This document shows, piece after piece, positions 25,944 through 33,591 of a DNA stretch of 64,000 nucleotides (the first letter of the stretch is position 1; every line of letters starts with the position of its first letter). The DNA comes from a virus. The DNA lies in IMG/VR virus record IMGVR_UViG_3300007540_000013, positions 1 to 64,000 of that record. The stretch is one strand, 5' to 3'. The position numbers were made by a program, and so were the translations under genes. The notes below the pieces were generated by a model, which was given only the letters and a program-made list of their open reading frames with translations, did not search any database and was not told where the DNA came from.

Positions 25944-27097
25944 AAATAACATTCGTTATTCCTTCAAGGAACAATTTAGAATTCTTACAACTAGCTTACC
26001 GCTCAATTCGCAGGTTAGGTACTACACATGAGGTATTAGTATTGAATGATGCAAGTACAGATGGTACCGCCGAATGGATAGAGGCTCAAGAGGATGAGGA
26101 TCTAATTGTATATCACAATCCAGGACCAGAGCGTATTGGTATTGTAGGAATGTTCGATAAAGGTATTGAGATGGCTCGTACTGATATCATTATGGCATTC
26201 CATGCTGATATGGTAGTGTGTAAGGATTTTGATACAAATATACTCAAACATCTTCAAAGAGGTAAGGTAGTATCAGCTACAAGAGTTGAGCCACCACTAC
26301 ATCCAGATGGTCCAGAGAAGCTATTGAGAAACTTTGGTATTGAAGTTGATGAGTTTAAGATGGATGTTTGGTTAGACCAAGCAGAAGGATTAAAAGAAGA
26401 TAAAGTTACTGAAGGTACCTTTGCACCATGGTGTATGTATAGAGAAGACTTCCTAGCCATTGGAGGTCATGATGAATTGTTTGCCCCTCAGTCTAAAGAA
26501 GATTCTGATTTGTTTAATAGGTTTGTGTTAAATGGTTACCAACTTATACAAAGCTGGGATGCGTTGGTATATCACTTTACGTCTAGAGGTTCACGATTCA
26601 ATAAGCATGCAGGTGGAGCAGCAGGACAGAACTCTCAAGAGTGGTTGTATACTACAACTAAGAATATGAGAAATTTTATTCGTAAGTGGGGTACAGTTGT
26701 ACTTCATGATGCATTAATGAAACCGATAGTACCTCCTAAGTATGATATAGCTTTTAGAGTAACTAATCCAAGTCTAGATTTGTTACATGCTTTAGAGCCT
26801 TGGTGTAGTTATATTCATGTAGGCGCTGATAATGAAGAGCTGGTTGAGAAGTACATTCAACAAGAGCAACCTAACACTATAATTGATCTACAGAATAGAA
26901 TAAATGTTTACGATGGTGACAGCGAGATTACTATTTATATAAACGGAAACACGTTTACACAAGAAGATTATCAAGTTATTCAACAGTTGAGCGAGATTAT
27001 TCAACATAGTGGTTCAGTCGGAAAGTTTGCTTTAGGTAACTTGGAAATCTCTATTCAAGAGATGAATGAATATCAAAATGATTTAATCCACATTTAA
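25940..27097 (+). CDS. Glycosyltransferase family 2
   Basis: 385 aa from the ATG at 25940 (ATGA overlap with the epimerase); an upstream in-frame ATG would add seven residues. KITFVIPSRNNLEFLQ at the start, VLVLNDASTDGTAEW, MAFHADMVVCKDF as metal site, and FAPQSKEDSDLFNRF downstream. The last ~100 residues form a separate unknown domain (VNDG-like INVYDGDSEITIYING). It is the last glycosyltransferase of the cassette. Confidence 0.85.
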   Translation: MKITFVIPSRNNLEFLQLAYRSIRRLGTTHEVLVLNDASTDGTAEWIEAQEDEDLIVYHNPGPERIGIVGMFDKGIEMARTDIIMAFHADMVVCKDFDTNILKHLQRGKVVSATRVEPPLHPDGPEKLLRNFGIEVDEFKMDVWLDQAEGLKEDKVTEGTFAPWCMYREDFLAIGGHDELFAPQSKEDSDLFNRFVLNGYQLIQSWDALVYHFTSRGSRFNKHAGGAAGQNSQEWLYTTTKNMRNFIRKWGTVVLHDALMKPIVPPKYDIAFRVTNPSLDLLHALEPWCSYIHVGADNEELVEKYIQQEQPNTIIDLQNRINVYDGDSEITIYINGNTFTQEDYQVIQQLSEIIQHSGSVGKFALGNLEISIQEMNEYQNDLIHI

Positions 27098-27099
27098 TT

Positions 27100-27231
27100 A
27101 TGGGAAAGATTAACCTTAATGATTTAGAAGACTACGAAGAGGACTATGTACCTTATGAACCTATTAAGAAAAAGAAGAAGAAAGTAACTCCTATTTATAA
27201 TAAAGATTTTCCGGACGAGTTGGATAACTAA
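27100..27231 (+). CDS. Small charged hypothetical protein
   Basis: 43 aa: an acidic N-terminal half (DLEDYEEDYVPYEP), a run of six lysines, then an acidic tail. It starts two bases after the glycosyltransferase stop. Its 3' end contains the -33 element of the next promoter. No family recognised. Confidence 0.5.
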   Translation: MGKINLNDLEDYEEDYVPYEPIKKKKKKVTPIYNKDFPDELDN

Positions 27232-27250
27232 CCTTTTGTTCGTATATTTA
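27220..27250 (+). promoter_or_regulatory. Promoter, near-leaderless
   Basis: TTG at 27220-27222, 20 bases, TATATTTA at 27243-27250; the ATG of the next gene follows after only seven bases. The TTG lies inside the preceding small gene. Confidence 0.7.
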
Positions 27251-27257
27251 GATCAAT

Positions 27258-27608
27258 ATGAAAGAGCAATTATTAGAAACAGTTAAAGAGGTTCTCAACG
27301 AAGCTACTAAAGTAAACTTTAAAGGACATAAGTTTATACTCAGAGTAGATGTAAATGAGGACCCTAACAAGAAAGGTATTAAGGTTCAATTCCTACCAAC
27401 TACCTTCGGAGCTATGTCCCCTCAAGAGCAGAACGATATCGCTATCGCTTTAGGAGACAAACTAGACTCAGGTCTAAACCGATTTGGTATGCGAGTAGAG
27501 AGAGACCGTAATTTAAAAGATAAGAGCGTTGTAGGCTTCTTTATCTACATTGAATACATCGATAAGATTATTCGCCAAGCGTTAGGTCAATCTCAAGAAG
27601 AACTTTAA
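27258..27608 (+). CDS. Conserved phage hypothetical protein
   Basis: 116 aa; mixed alpha/beta (HKFILRVDVNEDPNKKGIKV; IAIALGDKLDSGLNRFGMRV; FFIYIEYIDKIIRQAL). Own promoter upstream. No domain recognised. Confidence 0.7.
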   Translation: MKEQLLETVKEVLNEATKVNFKGHKFILRVDVNEDPNKKGIKVQFLPTTFGAMSPQEQNDIAIALGDKLDSGLNRFGMRVERDRNLKDKSVVGFFIYIEYIDKIIRQALGQSQEEL

Positions 27609-27614
27609 AAGGTT

Positions 27615-27788
27615 ATGGAAAAATACAAATGTTATAATACTTCTGATACTAATCAGGAGACTGTGTCTATAGTAGAAGCTGAAAATATACACGCTGCAAT
27701 TAATTATTTTGCAGCACAGAAAAAGTTGTCTGTTGAGAATTTTCTTCGTATATTTAGTGTCAGCGAATGGAAACAAAAGAATACATAA
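27615..27788 (+). CDS. Small hypothetical protein
   Basis: 57 aa with the GGTTATG start context. Contains EAENIHAAINYFAAQ, as in short phage proteins that read out codon-indexed helices. The promoter of the next gene lies within its last third, and it overlaps that gene by 22 bases. Confidence 0.55.
   Translation: MEKYKCYNTSDTNQETVSIVEAENIHAAINYFAAQKKLSVENFLRIFSVSEWKQKNT
27726..27756 (+). promoter_or_regulatory. Promoter embedded in a coding sequence
   Basis: TTG at 27726-27728, 20 bases, TATATTTA at 27749-27756, all inside the preceding small gene; ATG ten bases downstream. Confidence 0.65.
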
Positions 27789-28168
27789 GAGACGTTTTAA
27801 CAGATGATCTACCTCTATCTTTTAGAGTTAAGACATTATCTAAGCCAATCGAAGAAGTGAAGAAGAAGACTTTTGTGGAAGTTATCAATCTCTTGAGAGA
27901 GATAAATGACCGAACAGATTTCATGGCTACAGAGTTAGGAATGGATGTAGTCGGGTATGATGATAAGTTCTTTCAAGCTATCGAAGGCTTATTAAAGATA
28001 GCTTTTAATAAGAAGCAAGTACTACTTATTGAAATGTACCTAAACGATATTCCGATGATGAAAGAAAACTGGGATGGTACTATTACAGTTCAGATAAAAG
28101 AAGAAGAAATACAGATAGCTTTCGAGACACCATTAGATGTCTGGAATGCTATTCAAAGATTTAATTAA
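27767..28168 (+). CDS. Hypothetical protein
   Basis: 133 aa, helical and acidic (EVKKKTFVEVINLLREINDRTDF; KAQVLLIEMYLNDIPMMKENW-type segment). Own promoter. No function recognised. Confidence 0.7.
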   Translation: METKEYIRDVLTDDLPLSFRVKTLSKPIEEVKKKTFVEVINLLREINDRTDFMATELGMDVVGYDDKFFQAIEGLLKIAFNKKQVLLIEMYLNDIPMMKENWDGTITVQIKEEEIQIAFETPLDVWNAIQRFN

Positions 28169-28173
28169 GTTAT

Positions 28174-28542
28174 ATGATAAAGAGGTTTTGTAAGGTGTGT
28201 GGTGAACAGATTCACCCCATGCGATTAAAAGTACTGCCGACCGCAGTCACTTGTGTAGAGCATTCCACTACAGGTCAGAAGAGAGCTCGAACTCTCTCAT
28301 TAGGTCAAGGAGATCATAATTATAATGAGATCGAGATCTTAGACGAAAAAGTATACCGTCAGGTAGTAGCAGTTGAATATGGAGAGCGATCTCCACTAGA
28401 TGATCTAATTGAAGCTCAAGACTACGAAGCTGAAGCAGTATCGGATAAATCCGGAAGCTTACAGAAGAGAGCACGTCTAATCGAAAACGATGAAGATGAA
28501 GGTTACGTACTCCCAGATGATTACGATCATAACGAACTATAA
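28174..28542 (+). CDS. DksA/TraR-like zinc-finger protein
   Basis: 122 aa. Begins FCKVCGEQIHPMRLKVLPT followed by VTCVEH, the CxxC...CxxH(C) zinc-finger layout of DksA/TraR proteins that bind RNA polymerase. The C-terminal region is acidic and lacks the coiled-coil part of DksA, so the polymerase-modulating role is speculative. Confidence 0.55.
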   Translation: MIKRFCKVCGEQIHPMRLKVLPTAVTCVEHSTTGQKRARTLSLGQGDHNYNEIEILDEKVYRQVVAVEYGERSPLDDLIEAQDYEAEAVSDKSGSLQKRARLIENDEDEGYVLPDDYDHNEL

Positions 28543-29195
28543 TGTTAGAGAAGAAGAAAGGACGGCCTAGAAAGATTCTCACTAGAGAAGATATTGAACG
28601 TGCTATTAAGATGACTAAATCTAATAAAGCAGCTGCTCGATACCTTCACGTATCCTTTCCTCATTATAAGACTTACGCTAAGATGTATGAGAATGAAGAG
28701 GGACAGACTCTTTACGACTCACATCTAAATCAAGCCGGAAAGGGTATACCTAAGTTCTTAACTAGTAAAGGTAAGGAACCAGCTATTGAAAAGATAATTG
28801 ACGGAACCCTTCCGGTAGAGCACTATAAGCCTGAGAAGATTAAAAGGAAGTTAATTGCGGAAGGATATCTTAAAGAGGAATGTAAGCGCTGCAGGTACAC
28901 TGAAGCAAGAGTCTTTGATAATAAAGTACCTTTAGTTCTCAATTTCAAAGATAAGAATAGACATAACTATAACCTTGATAACATAGAGATGCTATGTTAT
29001 AATTGTTCATTCCTATATGCAGCTTCTCCTATATCTGAAGAGCAGGTAGCACAGATGGAGAGTTATATTGAAAGAGCAGGTATACAGGAGCATGATTGGG
29101 AGTTAGATGAATCTCATATTGAGCATTTAAAAGAGTTAGGGTTGTGGGAAGAAGATAATAGTAAGCCAGGTGATGAATTTATTTCTAGAATATGA
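28542..29195 (+). CDS. HTH plus HNH-like zinc-binding protein
   Basis: 217 aa. The N-terminal region (LTREDIERAIKMTKSNKAAARYLHVS) is an HTH. Then CKRC (~113) and, ~38 residues on, LDNIEMLCYNC (CxxC) frame an HNH-type zinc core; the first catalytic His of HNH appears to be replaced in VLNFKDKN. It may be a homing-endonuclease relative, a modified one, or a regulator with that scaffold. It follows the zinc-finger gene with a one-base overlap. Confidence 0.65.
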   Translation: MLEKKKGRPRKILTREDIERAIKMTKSNKAAARYLHVSFPHYKTYAKMYENEEGQTLYDSHLNQAGKGIPKFLTSKGKEPAIEKIIDGTLPVEHYKPEKIKRKLIAEGYLKEECKRCRYTEARVFDNKVPLVLNFKDKNRHNYNLDNIEMLCYNCSFLYAASPISEEQVAQMESYIERAGIQEHDWELDESHIEHLKELGLWEEDNSKPGDEFISRI

Positions 29196-29368
29196 AAAAG
29201 GTACCCCGAAGACGCCAACACGCCCAGTTAGATCAGGAAAAGAATAAGAGAAAGCTTCTAGAGAAGCATGCCGATAAGCTGCTTGAGCAAGATAAGAAGA
29301 ATAAGAAGTTAAGTGAGAAGTTGCTTGATAAAGATATTTTTACTATATTTGGTGATGAAGATGAATAA
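29192..29368 (+). CDS. Small basic coiled-coil protein
   Basis: 58 aa with an ATGA overlap. Highly charged, Lys/Glu-rich helix (KRKLLEKHADKLLEQDKKNKK). Could bind nucleic acid; unknown. Confidence 0.55.
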   Translation: MKKVPRRRQHAQLDQEKNKRKLLEKHADKLLEQDKKNKKLSEKLLDKDIFTIFGDEDE

Positions 29369-29382
29369 AGGTTATAGTTGCT

Positions 29383-29553
29383 ATGAGAAAAAGAAAGCAT
29401 GGAAAGGTAAGTAACTTCAAATACCATGGAGTTATTATCGAGAAAGATGAGATAAGTTATCAAGTTATCCACCAGACCAAAGAATTAACCTACGCTATTC
29501 CTATCGGAAGAAAAGGTCTAGTAGGAGGAGGAGTAGAAAGATTTAAAAGATAA
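29383..29553 (+). CDS. Small basic hypothetical protein
   Basis: 56 aa, beta-rich with a basic N-terminus (MRKRKHGKV) and IIEKDEISYQVIHQ, YAIPIGRKGLVGGG. Unknown function. Its stop is followed directly by the next promoter. Confidence 0.5.
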   Translation: MRKRKHGKVSNFKYHGVIIEKDEISYQVIHQTKELTYAIPIGRKGLVGGGVERFKR

Positions 29554-29554
29554 G

Positions 29555-29585
29555 TTGGTTACTTAGAAAATATTTCGTATATTTA
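29555..29585 (+). promoter_or_regulatory. Promoter
   Basis: TTG at 29555-29557, 20 bases, TATATTTA at 29578-29585, then a leader ending GGTTATG at the next gene. Confidence 0.75.
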
Positions 29586-29607
29586 ACATGTTAAAGTAAT
29601 AAAGGTT

Positions 29608-29955
29608 ATGGGAGAGAAAAGAGGTAATTTAGTTAAGTTAGTCTATGATTTCGATACTGTGAAGGTATGTGAGATAGGAGTAACTAAGGAAGAAGGGATT
29701 ACGTGGTACCGAGTAACAGCTAAGAGATTTAGATCATGGGATGGACCTAGAAGGTTAACTGGTCCTATCGAACAACCAGGTCACGGAATAGAAGCTTTCC
29801 AGAATATCGAAATGGAGACTATTGACTACGAAGGACCTCTTTACTTATATGAAACTAATATAAGGAAAGAAAAGGAAGGAACTGAAACTTACTGTGAACC
29901 AATTAAATCAGAGATAGATGAAACGCTTTACGTTCGACCAGGTAACAGACTTTAG
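29608..29955 (+). CDS. Hypothetical protein
   Basis: 115 aa, beta-rich (LVYDFDTVKVCEIGVTKE; TWYRVTAKRFRSW; DYEGPLYLYETNIRK). Own promoter and GGTTATG start. Overlaps the next gene by 38 bases. Confidence 0.7.
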   Translation: MGEKRGNLVKLVYDFDTVKVCEIGVTKEEGITWYRVTAKRFRSWDGPRRLTGPIEQPGHGIEAFQNIEMETIDYEGPLYLYETNIRKEKEGTETYCEPIKSEIDETLYVRPGNRL

Positions 29956-30217
29956 TGATTTTTTTTCTGGAAGCAATCACGAGATAACAGATGCAATTGT
30001 AGAAGGAATTAAAGCAGCTATTGAAGCAAAGAAAGAAGAAGCAGAATTATTTGAGCTAGGCTTCCATGAAGAGGATGACTTCTTCGAAGTATCTCTACAG
30101 AAGGATGAATGGCCTCAAGCTCTTAGCGCCTGTATGACTAAGTACGAAGACGCTGAGATGTATGATCAGGTTATCGATACCTTCGAATTACTAAGAGAAG
30201 CAACAGATTTACTATAA
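29918..30217 (+). CDS. Acidic helical hypothetical protein
   Basis: 99 aa; acidic helices (EITDAIVEGIKAAIEAKKEE; DQVIDTFELLREATDLL). Frame overlaps upstream and downstream genes, supporting an operon. Confidence 0.65.
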   Translation: MKRFTFDQVTDFSDFFSGSNHEITDAIVEGIKAAIEAKKEEAELFELGFHEEDDFFEVSLQKDEWPQALSACMTKYEDAEMYDQVIDTFELLREATDLL

Positions 30218-30477
30218 TGGCTTACATTCCAAAAGATACAGTAAAAGAGAATAGGGTACAAGAAGTCTACTTTGAAGATGACGATGTAACTATCAGGTAT
30301 ACTTTTAAGTTTAATCGAATGGTAAAGTCTGAGATCTTTTACGGAAGAGGTTATAAGTCTCCTCAACAGGAGTTAGATGAGATGAATAAAGGACTGCCGA
30401 AGACTAAGCGTAAGTACCTCGACGACGAAGGAAAGATAGTAGGTTACTTAACTGCTAAGAAAAAAGGGTTAATCTAG
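30217..30477 (+). CDS. Small hypothetical protein
   Basis: 86 aa; VTIRYTFKFNRMVKSEIFYGRGYKSPQQELDEM suggests a small beta sheet and helix. Unknown. One-base overlap with the preceding gene. Confidence 0.65.
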   Translation: MAYIPKDTVKENRVQEVYFEDDDVTIRYTFKFNRMVKSEIFYGRGYKSPQQELDEMNKGLPKTKRKYLDDEGKIVGYLTAKKKGLI

Positions 30478-30508
30478 TTGGAATTAAGTAACTTAGTTCG
30501 TATATTTA
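30478..30508 (+). promoter_or_regulatory. Promoter
   Basis: TTG at 30478-30480, 20 bases, TATATTTA at 30501-30508, leader into GGTTATG at 30534. Confidence 0.75.
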
Positions 30509-30533
30509 AGTATAATAAAAAAGATAAATGGTT

Positions 30534-31343
30534 ATGAATTACTTGACTAAAGAAGAGCTTAAAGCCCAATGCCCTGTAGCGTTCGCTACTCAACCGACTA
30601 ACGATGCGGTAACTGATAAGTATGTTCACATCTCTACTGAGAAGGTGATCGATGATTTAGAAAAACTAGGATGGAAACCTGTAGAAGCTACTCAGCGTAA
30701 AGGCAGAGGTAAGAAAACTATCTTTAGTAAACATATGGTACAATTCCAGAACCCAGACATTATCGTTAAAGGTGATGATGGTGATGATGCTTTCCCTCGC
30801 ATACTACTTACAAACTCTCATGACGGTATGACCTCATTCCAGTTCCGTATGGGTATCTTCCGTTTAGTATGTTCAAATGGATTGGTGATCGCTACTGAGG
30901 AGTTTGAGTCATTTAAGATTCGCCACAAAGGATATACCTTTGAAGAATTACGTGAGGTAGTTCTGAAGGCTGTAACTGATCTACCTAATAAGGTTGAGGT
31001 TATGAATAAGATGTCTCAACGAGAATTATCAAAAGAAGAACAACGTAAGTTAGCTTTAGATGCTTTCTTAATCCGCTCCGGAATTACTCCTGGTAGTGAG
31101 GAAGCTAAGAAGAAAGACTATGATGAAGAGACTCTAGATGAGATCTTGGAAGTACGTCGTCAAGCTGATGAAGGAGATACTCTCTGGAAAGTATTCAATC
31201 GAGTACAAGAGGCTGTCACTCAAGGAGGCTTCTCAGCAGCTTTAAAAGGTGCTAAGGTGCGTAAGGTTCGTAAGATTAAATCTTTCGAGAAAGATACTAA
31301 GATCAATCAAGAGCTATTCAAACTAGCTACAGCATTGATTTAA
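30534..31343 (+). CDS. DUF932 family protein
   Basis: 269 aa from the ATG at 30534, in GGTTATG context; an ATG at 30528 is two codons upstream. Matches DUF932/DUF945 phage-plasmid proteins: RILLTNSHDGMTSFQFRMGIFRLVCSNGLVI near the middle. Family function is not known, though members often sit near replication or defence genes. It has its own promoter, and a terminator hairpin directly follows. Confidence 0.8.
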   Translation: MNYLTKEELKAQCPVAFATQPTNDAVTDKYVHISTEKVIDDLEKLGWKPVEATQRKGRGKKTIFSKHMVQFQNPDIIVKGDDGDDAFPRILLTNSHDGMTSFQFRMGIFRLVCSNGLVIATEEFESFKIRHKGYTFEELREVVLKAVTDLPNKVEVMNKMSQRELSKEEQRKLALDAFLIRSGITPGSEEAKKKDYDEETLDEILEVRRQADEGDTLWKVFNRVQEAVTQGGFSAALKGAKVRKVRKIKSFEKDTKINQELFKLATALI

Positions 31344-31351
31344 AAAAGATA

Positions 31352-31380
31352 GGGAGGTTAGTTGCCTCCCTTACTTATTT
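31352..31380 (+). terminator. Terminator hairpin fused to the next promoter
   Basis: GGGAGG at 31352-31357 pairs with CCTCCC at 31365-31370 around a short loop and is followed by a T-rich tail. The loop and 3' arm carry the TTG of the next promoter. Confidence 0.7.
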
Positions 31381-31391
31381 TTCGTATATTA
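31362..31391 (+). promoter_or_regulatory. Promoter overlapping a terminator hairpin
   Basis: TTG at 31362-31364, 20 bases, TATATTA at 31385-31391. The start of the promoter is inside the hairpin of the upstream terminator. Confidence 0.7.
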
Positions 31392-31415
31392 AGGTATAAG
31401 AAAAAGATAAAGGTT

Positions 31416-31583
31416 ATGAAAATTAGATTCCAAAATCCCTTCCTACACATCACTGCTATAGGTACTCTAATCCTCACTCTAATTACTGGGGGTTTAGCAG
31501 GATTGCTTTACGCATTTATTTTCGGAATATGCTTAAGTCAGTTGCGACTTAATGCTAAAGAACGTCAACAAGAACAGGAGTAA
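31416..31583 (+). CDS. Small membrane protein
   Basis: 55 aa from the GGTTATG start at 31416. Contains two hydrophobic segments (ITAIGTLILTLITGGLAGLLYAFIF) and a polar, Gln/Glu-rich tail. Unknown. Confidence 0.65.
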   Translation: MKIRFQNPFLHITAIGTLILTLITGGLAGLLYAFIFGICLSQLRLNAKERQQEQE

Positions 31584-32011
31584 TGCTATTCGAAGTATTT
31601 AATAACAACAGTGAAGGTAAGTTAGTTTCTTTTATTGATTATAGAGAGAGCTCTGCATACGACTTGACCAAAGAGCAGATAGCAGATAGTATTACTATAG
31701 TGAGAAAACACCGCTATGAAAGTAAGAATAAGTTCTATGGAGTAGTCAGACAAGGAGAGAAAGCTTTTATGATTCCAGAATGGAAAGAGGTTCACCCTAA
31801 GACTAACTACGAAGATATCTATTACAAGGAACCTAAGAAGAAGGTTGATAGAAAGAAGCTAGGTAAATGGGAGTTTAAATCCAGTTCAAGCGATAGTACG
31901 TACATTGTGAAAGAGATGCCGGATGGTAGATTGAATTGTGATTGTTGGGGCTTTAGGGCTCATAGGAAATGTAAACACGTGAAAGAGGTTTCAATAGAAT
32001 TGGAGTTATGA
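31583..32011 (+). CDS. SWIM zinc-finger protein
   Basis: 142 aa. Ends in CDCWGFRAHRKCKHVKEV, the CxCx(n)CxH SWIM zinc finger (cysteines ~119-130). SWIM domains mediate DNA or protein binding. The N-terminal ~110 residues are unassigned. One-base overlap upstream. Confidence 0.75.
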   Translation: MLFEVFNNNSEGKLVSFIDYRESSAYDLTKEQIADSITIVRKHRYESKNKFYGVVRQGEKAFMIPEWKEVHPKTNYEDIYYKEPKKKVDRKKLGKWEFKSSSSDSTYIVKEMPDGRLNCDCWGFRAHRKCKHVKEVSIELEL

Positions 32012-32121
32012 TTTTACTAGCAATAGGAGTAAGCTTCTGGTATATTATATTCATGATATACTGCTTGATCGGAAGAGCAAGAGAGATTATAAAAGAAACA
32101 GCCGAGGGGCGGGGGGCGTGA
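32008..32121 (+). CDS. Tiny membrane protein
   Basis: 37 aa, ATGA overlap with the preceding gene; one membrane helix (ILLAIGVSFWYIIFMIYCLI) and a charged tail. Real status uncertain; the frame crosses into a GC-rich stretch before its stop. Confidence 0.4.
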   Translation: MILLAIGVSFWYIIFMIYCLIGRAREIIKETAEGRGA

Positions 32122-32130
32122 TCTCTCCTC

Positions 32131-32177
32131 GCACCGAAGGTGCCACGCGCATATTTCAAAAAAGCCCGCAGGGCTTT
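32131..32177 (+). terminator. GC-rich hairpins, probable terminator
   Basis: GCACC-GAA-GGTGC at 32131-32143 and AAAGCCC-GCA-GGGCTTT at 32161-32177. The second is a perfect stem that reads as a terminator on both strands. Confidence 0.65.
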
Positions 32178-32197
32178 AAACAGTAACTTAGAGTAAA

Positions 32198-32578
32198 ATG
32201 AAACAGAAAGTAATTAATGCAGAGTACAGAAAGGATAGTAATACCTTTCCGGATTGGATGAAGTATGAAGTAACTATCTTGAATGAAGATGGTACTACTC
32301 AGAAGATACCAGCTTACGGCAAGGACCTACAGGATGCATTGTCCAGGGTAGTTCATGATAAGAAGGTTAAGCAGATAGAGAGTAAGGCTAAGAGAATTCC
32401 GGACCTAGTGTGGGCGGTATTATGGTTTGGATATATCTTTGGATGGACGATGATGACCTTGCAGGTATCATCTAATGAATATAAGGGGTTGTTATTCCTT
32501 GCAGGCATAGCCTTGATCACAAGTCTTACCTTGAGATTGAAGATATGGTTTAGATTAAGGAATAGAGATAGAGGGTGA
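32198..32578 (+). CDS. Two-TM membrane protein
   Basis: 126 aa: a polar N-terminal half, then two membrane segments (LVWAVLWFGYIFGWTMMTL and GLLFLAGIALITSLTLRL) and a basic end. Unknown function; start ATG 20 bases after the hairpins. Confidence 0.65.
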   Translation: MKQKVINAEYRKDSNTFPDWMKYEVTILNEDGTTQKIPAYGKDLQDALSRVVHDKKVKQIESKAKRIPDLVWAVLWFGYIFGWTMMTLQVSSNEYKGLLFLAGIALITSLTLRLKIWFRLRNRDRG

Positions 32579-32593
32579 TAGATAGCGGGAGTC

Positions 32594-32908
32594 ATGATTG
32601 GAGTTCAGATGATTATAAAGAAGAAGATAAAGGGTATTACTCAGATGATTACGAAGACTACACAGACGACGATTGAAGGGTTTGATAAGCCGGATATACA
32701 TGAGGCATATAATAAGTGTATAAATGTGATAATGAAATGTAGGACGGAGGAACAGCTGATGAATGCCGAAAGGTATCTGAGACATTATGAGAGACTAATG
32801 CAAAACTCCTACCTATACCCTACATTAACTAAATCATTTAAACGTAGGACAGTACGTAGACTCCTTTCTATTCTAAAGCTAAAGAGTAAGGACTTCAAAG
32901 ACTTATAA
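32594..32908 (+). CDS. Hypothetical basic protein
   Basis: 104 aa, basic and helical (EAYNKCINVIMKCRTEEQLM; RHYERLMQNSYLYPTLTKSF; RRTVRRLLSILKLKSK). Possible nucleic acid binder. It is followed by the noncoding iteron region. Confidence 0.55.
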   Translation: MIGVQMIIKKKIKGITQMITKTTQTTIEGFDKPDIHEAYNKCINVIMKCRTEEQLMNAERYLRHYERLMQNSYLYPTLTKSFKRRTVRRLLSILKLKSKDFKDL

Positions 32909-33072
32909 AGAATAGAAGAAAACCGTAGCGTATATAATCATATAATGATAGATCTATATTTTCATATAGAGATATAAAGAGTGTAGGCAGTTAAAGTAAA
33001 GAGTGAAGTTAAAGTGACAGGTTAACATCAGGCGCATGCATACCCCTTCCAGGATTTTTTCTATATAGAGCA

Positions 33073-33165
33073 AACCGTCAGGTAACCGTCGGAAAACCGT
33101 CAAGATAGCCAACCGTCAGGTAACCGTTAGGAAATCGTTGGCAAACCGTCTAAGAGCAAACCGTT
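33073..33165 (+). repeat. Iteron array, AACCGTC, 11-bp periodic
   Basis: Copies begin at 33073, 33084, 33095, 33111, 33122, 33133, 33144 and 33159. Five of the seven steps are exactly 11 bp, about one helical turn, so most copies face the same side of the DNA. Cores read AACCGTC five times, AACCGTT twice and AATCGTT once. Confidence 0.8.
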
Positions 33166-33193
33166 CATATAATGGTTATAGAGAAGGATCCAG

Positions 33194-33210
33194 TTAAAGT
33201 AAAGCTTTAA
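33194..33210. repeat. Inverted repeat TTAAAG-N5-CTTTAA
   Basis: Copy 1 of 3 (33194-33210; others at 33547-33563 and 33575-33591). Perfect six-base arms with a five-base spacer. Could be an operator. Confidence 0.6.
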
Positions 33211-33243
33211 GTGGGATAAAGTTTAACAAAGTTTGTTGGTTAG

Positions 33244-33274
33244 TTGGATGTCTGGGTAATAGTTCTTATATTTA
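33244..33274 (+). promoter_or_regulatory. Promoter
   Basis: TTG at 33244-33246, 20 bases, TATATTTA at 33267-33274; leader into GGTTATG at 33304. Confidence 0.75.
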
Positions 33275-33303
33275 ACATGTTAAAGAAAGAGATAATAAAG
33301 GTT

Positions 33304-33540
33304 ATGAGAAACAATCGCACAAACAACAATTTCTACCCTCAGGGTTACTTAGGTAAGATTGCTTACCACATGTTCAAAGGAAACTTTGATAAGGTTCAGT
33401 ACTTTGCAAAGAGACAGGTTCAGACTTACGGAGACATCTCGGAGGATGATGATCGTATTATCAATCGCCTAGTGCTTGACTTCAAACGCCAGCAGGAGGC
33501 AGAGGAACGTGAGTTCCAGTCGCATTTGGGACGGATCTGA
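33304..33540 (+). CDS. Small hypothetical protein
   Basis: 78 aa. The ATG at 33304 is preferred over an upstream TTG in frame. Asn-rich start (RNNRTNNNFYPQGYLG), then a charged helix (EDDDRIINRLVLDFKRQQEAEERE). Own promoter. Unknown. Confidence 0.65.
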   Translation: MRNNRTNNNFYPQGYLGKIAYHMFKGNFDKVQYFAKRQVQTYGDISEDDDRIINRLVLDFKRQQEAEEREFQSHLGRI

Positions 33541-33546
33541 TTCGAG

Positions 33547-33591
33547 TTAAAGTAAAGCTTTAAGTAAATTACAGTTAAAGTGATGCTTTAA
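33547..33591. repeat. Two inverted repeats TTAAAG-N5-CTTTAA
   Basis: Copies at 33547-33563 and 33575-33591, 28 bp apart. The first is identical to 33194-33210; the second has a different spacer. Confidence 0.6.

Larger units (their letters stand above)
32909..33243 (+). other. Noncoding region with iterons and inverted repeats
   Basis: No coding frame with support. It contains eight AACCGTC-like repeats at 33073-33165, an AACCGTA outlier at 32921, AGTTAAAGT half-sites near 32990, and a TTAAAG-N5-CTTTAA inverted repeat at 33194-33210. Possible replication origin or regulator-binding site. Confidence 0.6.

Noticed and set aside
32101-32150. GC-rich stretch as a foreign insertion
   Set aside because: It is short and explained by terminator hairpins; no gene or direct repeats mark an insertion.
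33073-33165. CRISPR array at the AACCGTC repeats
   Set aside because: Repeats are only seven bases with 4-9-base gaps; the layout is that of iterons.
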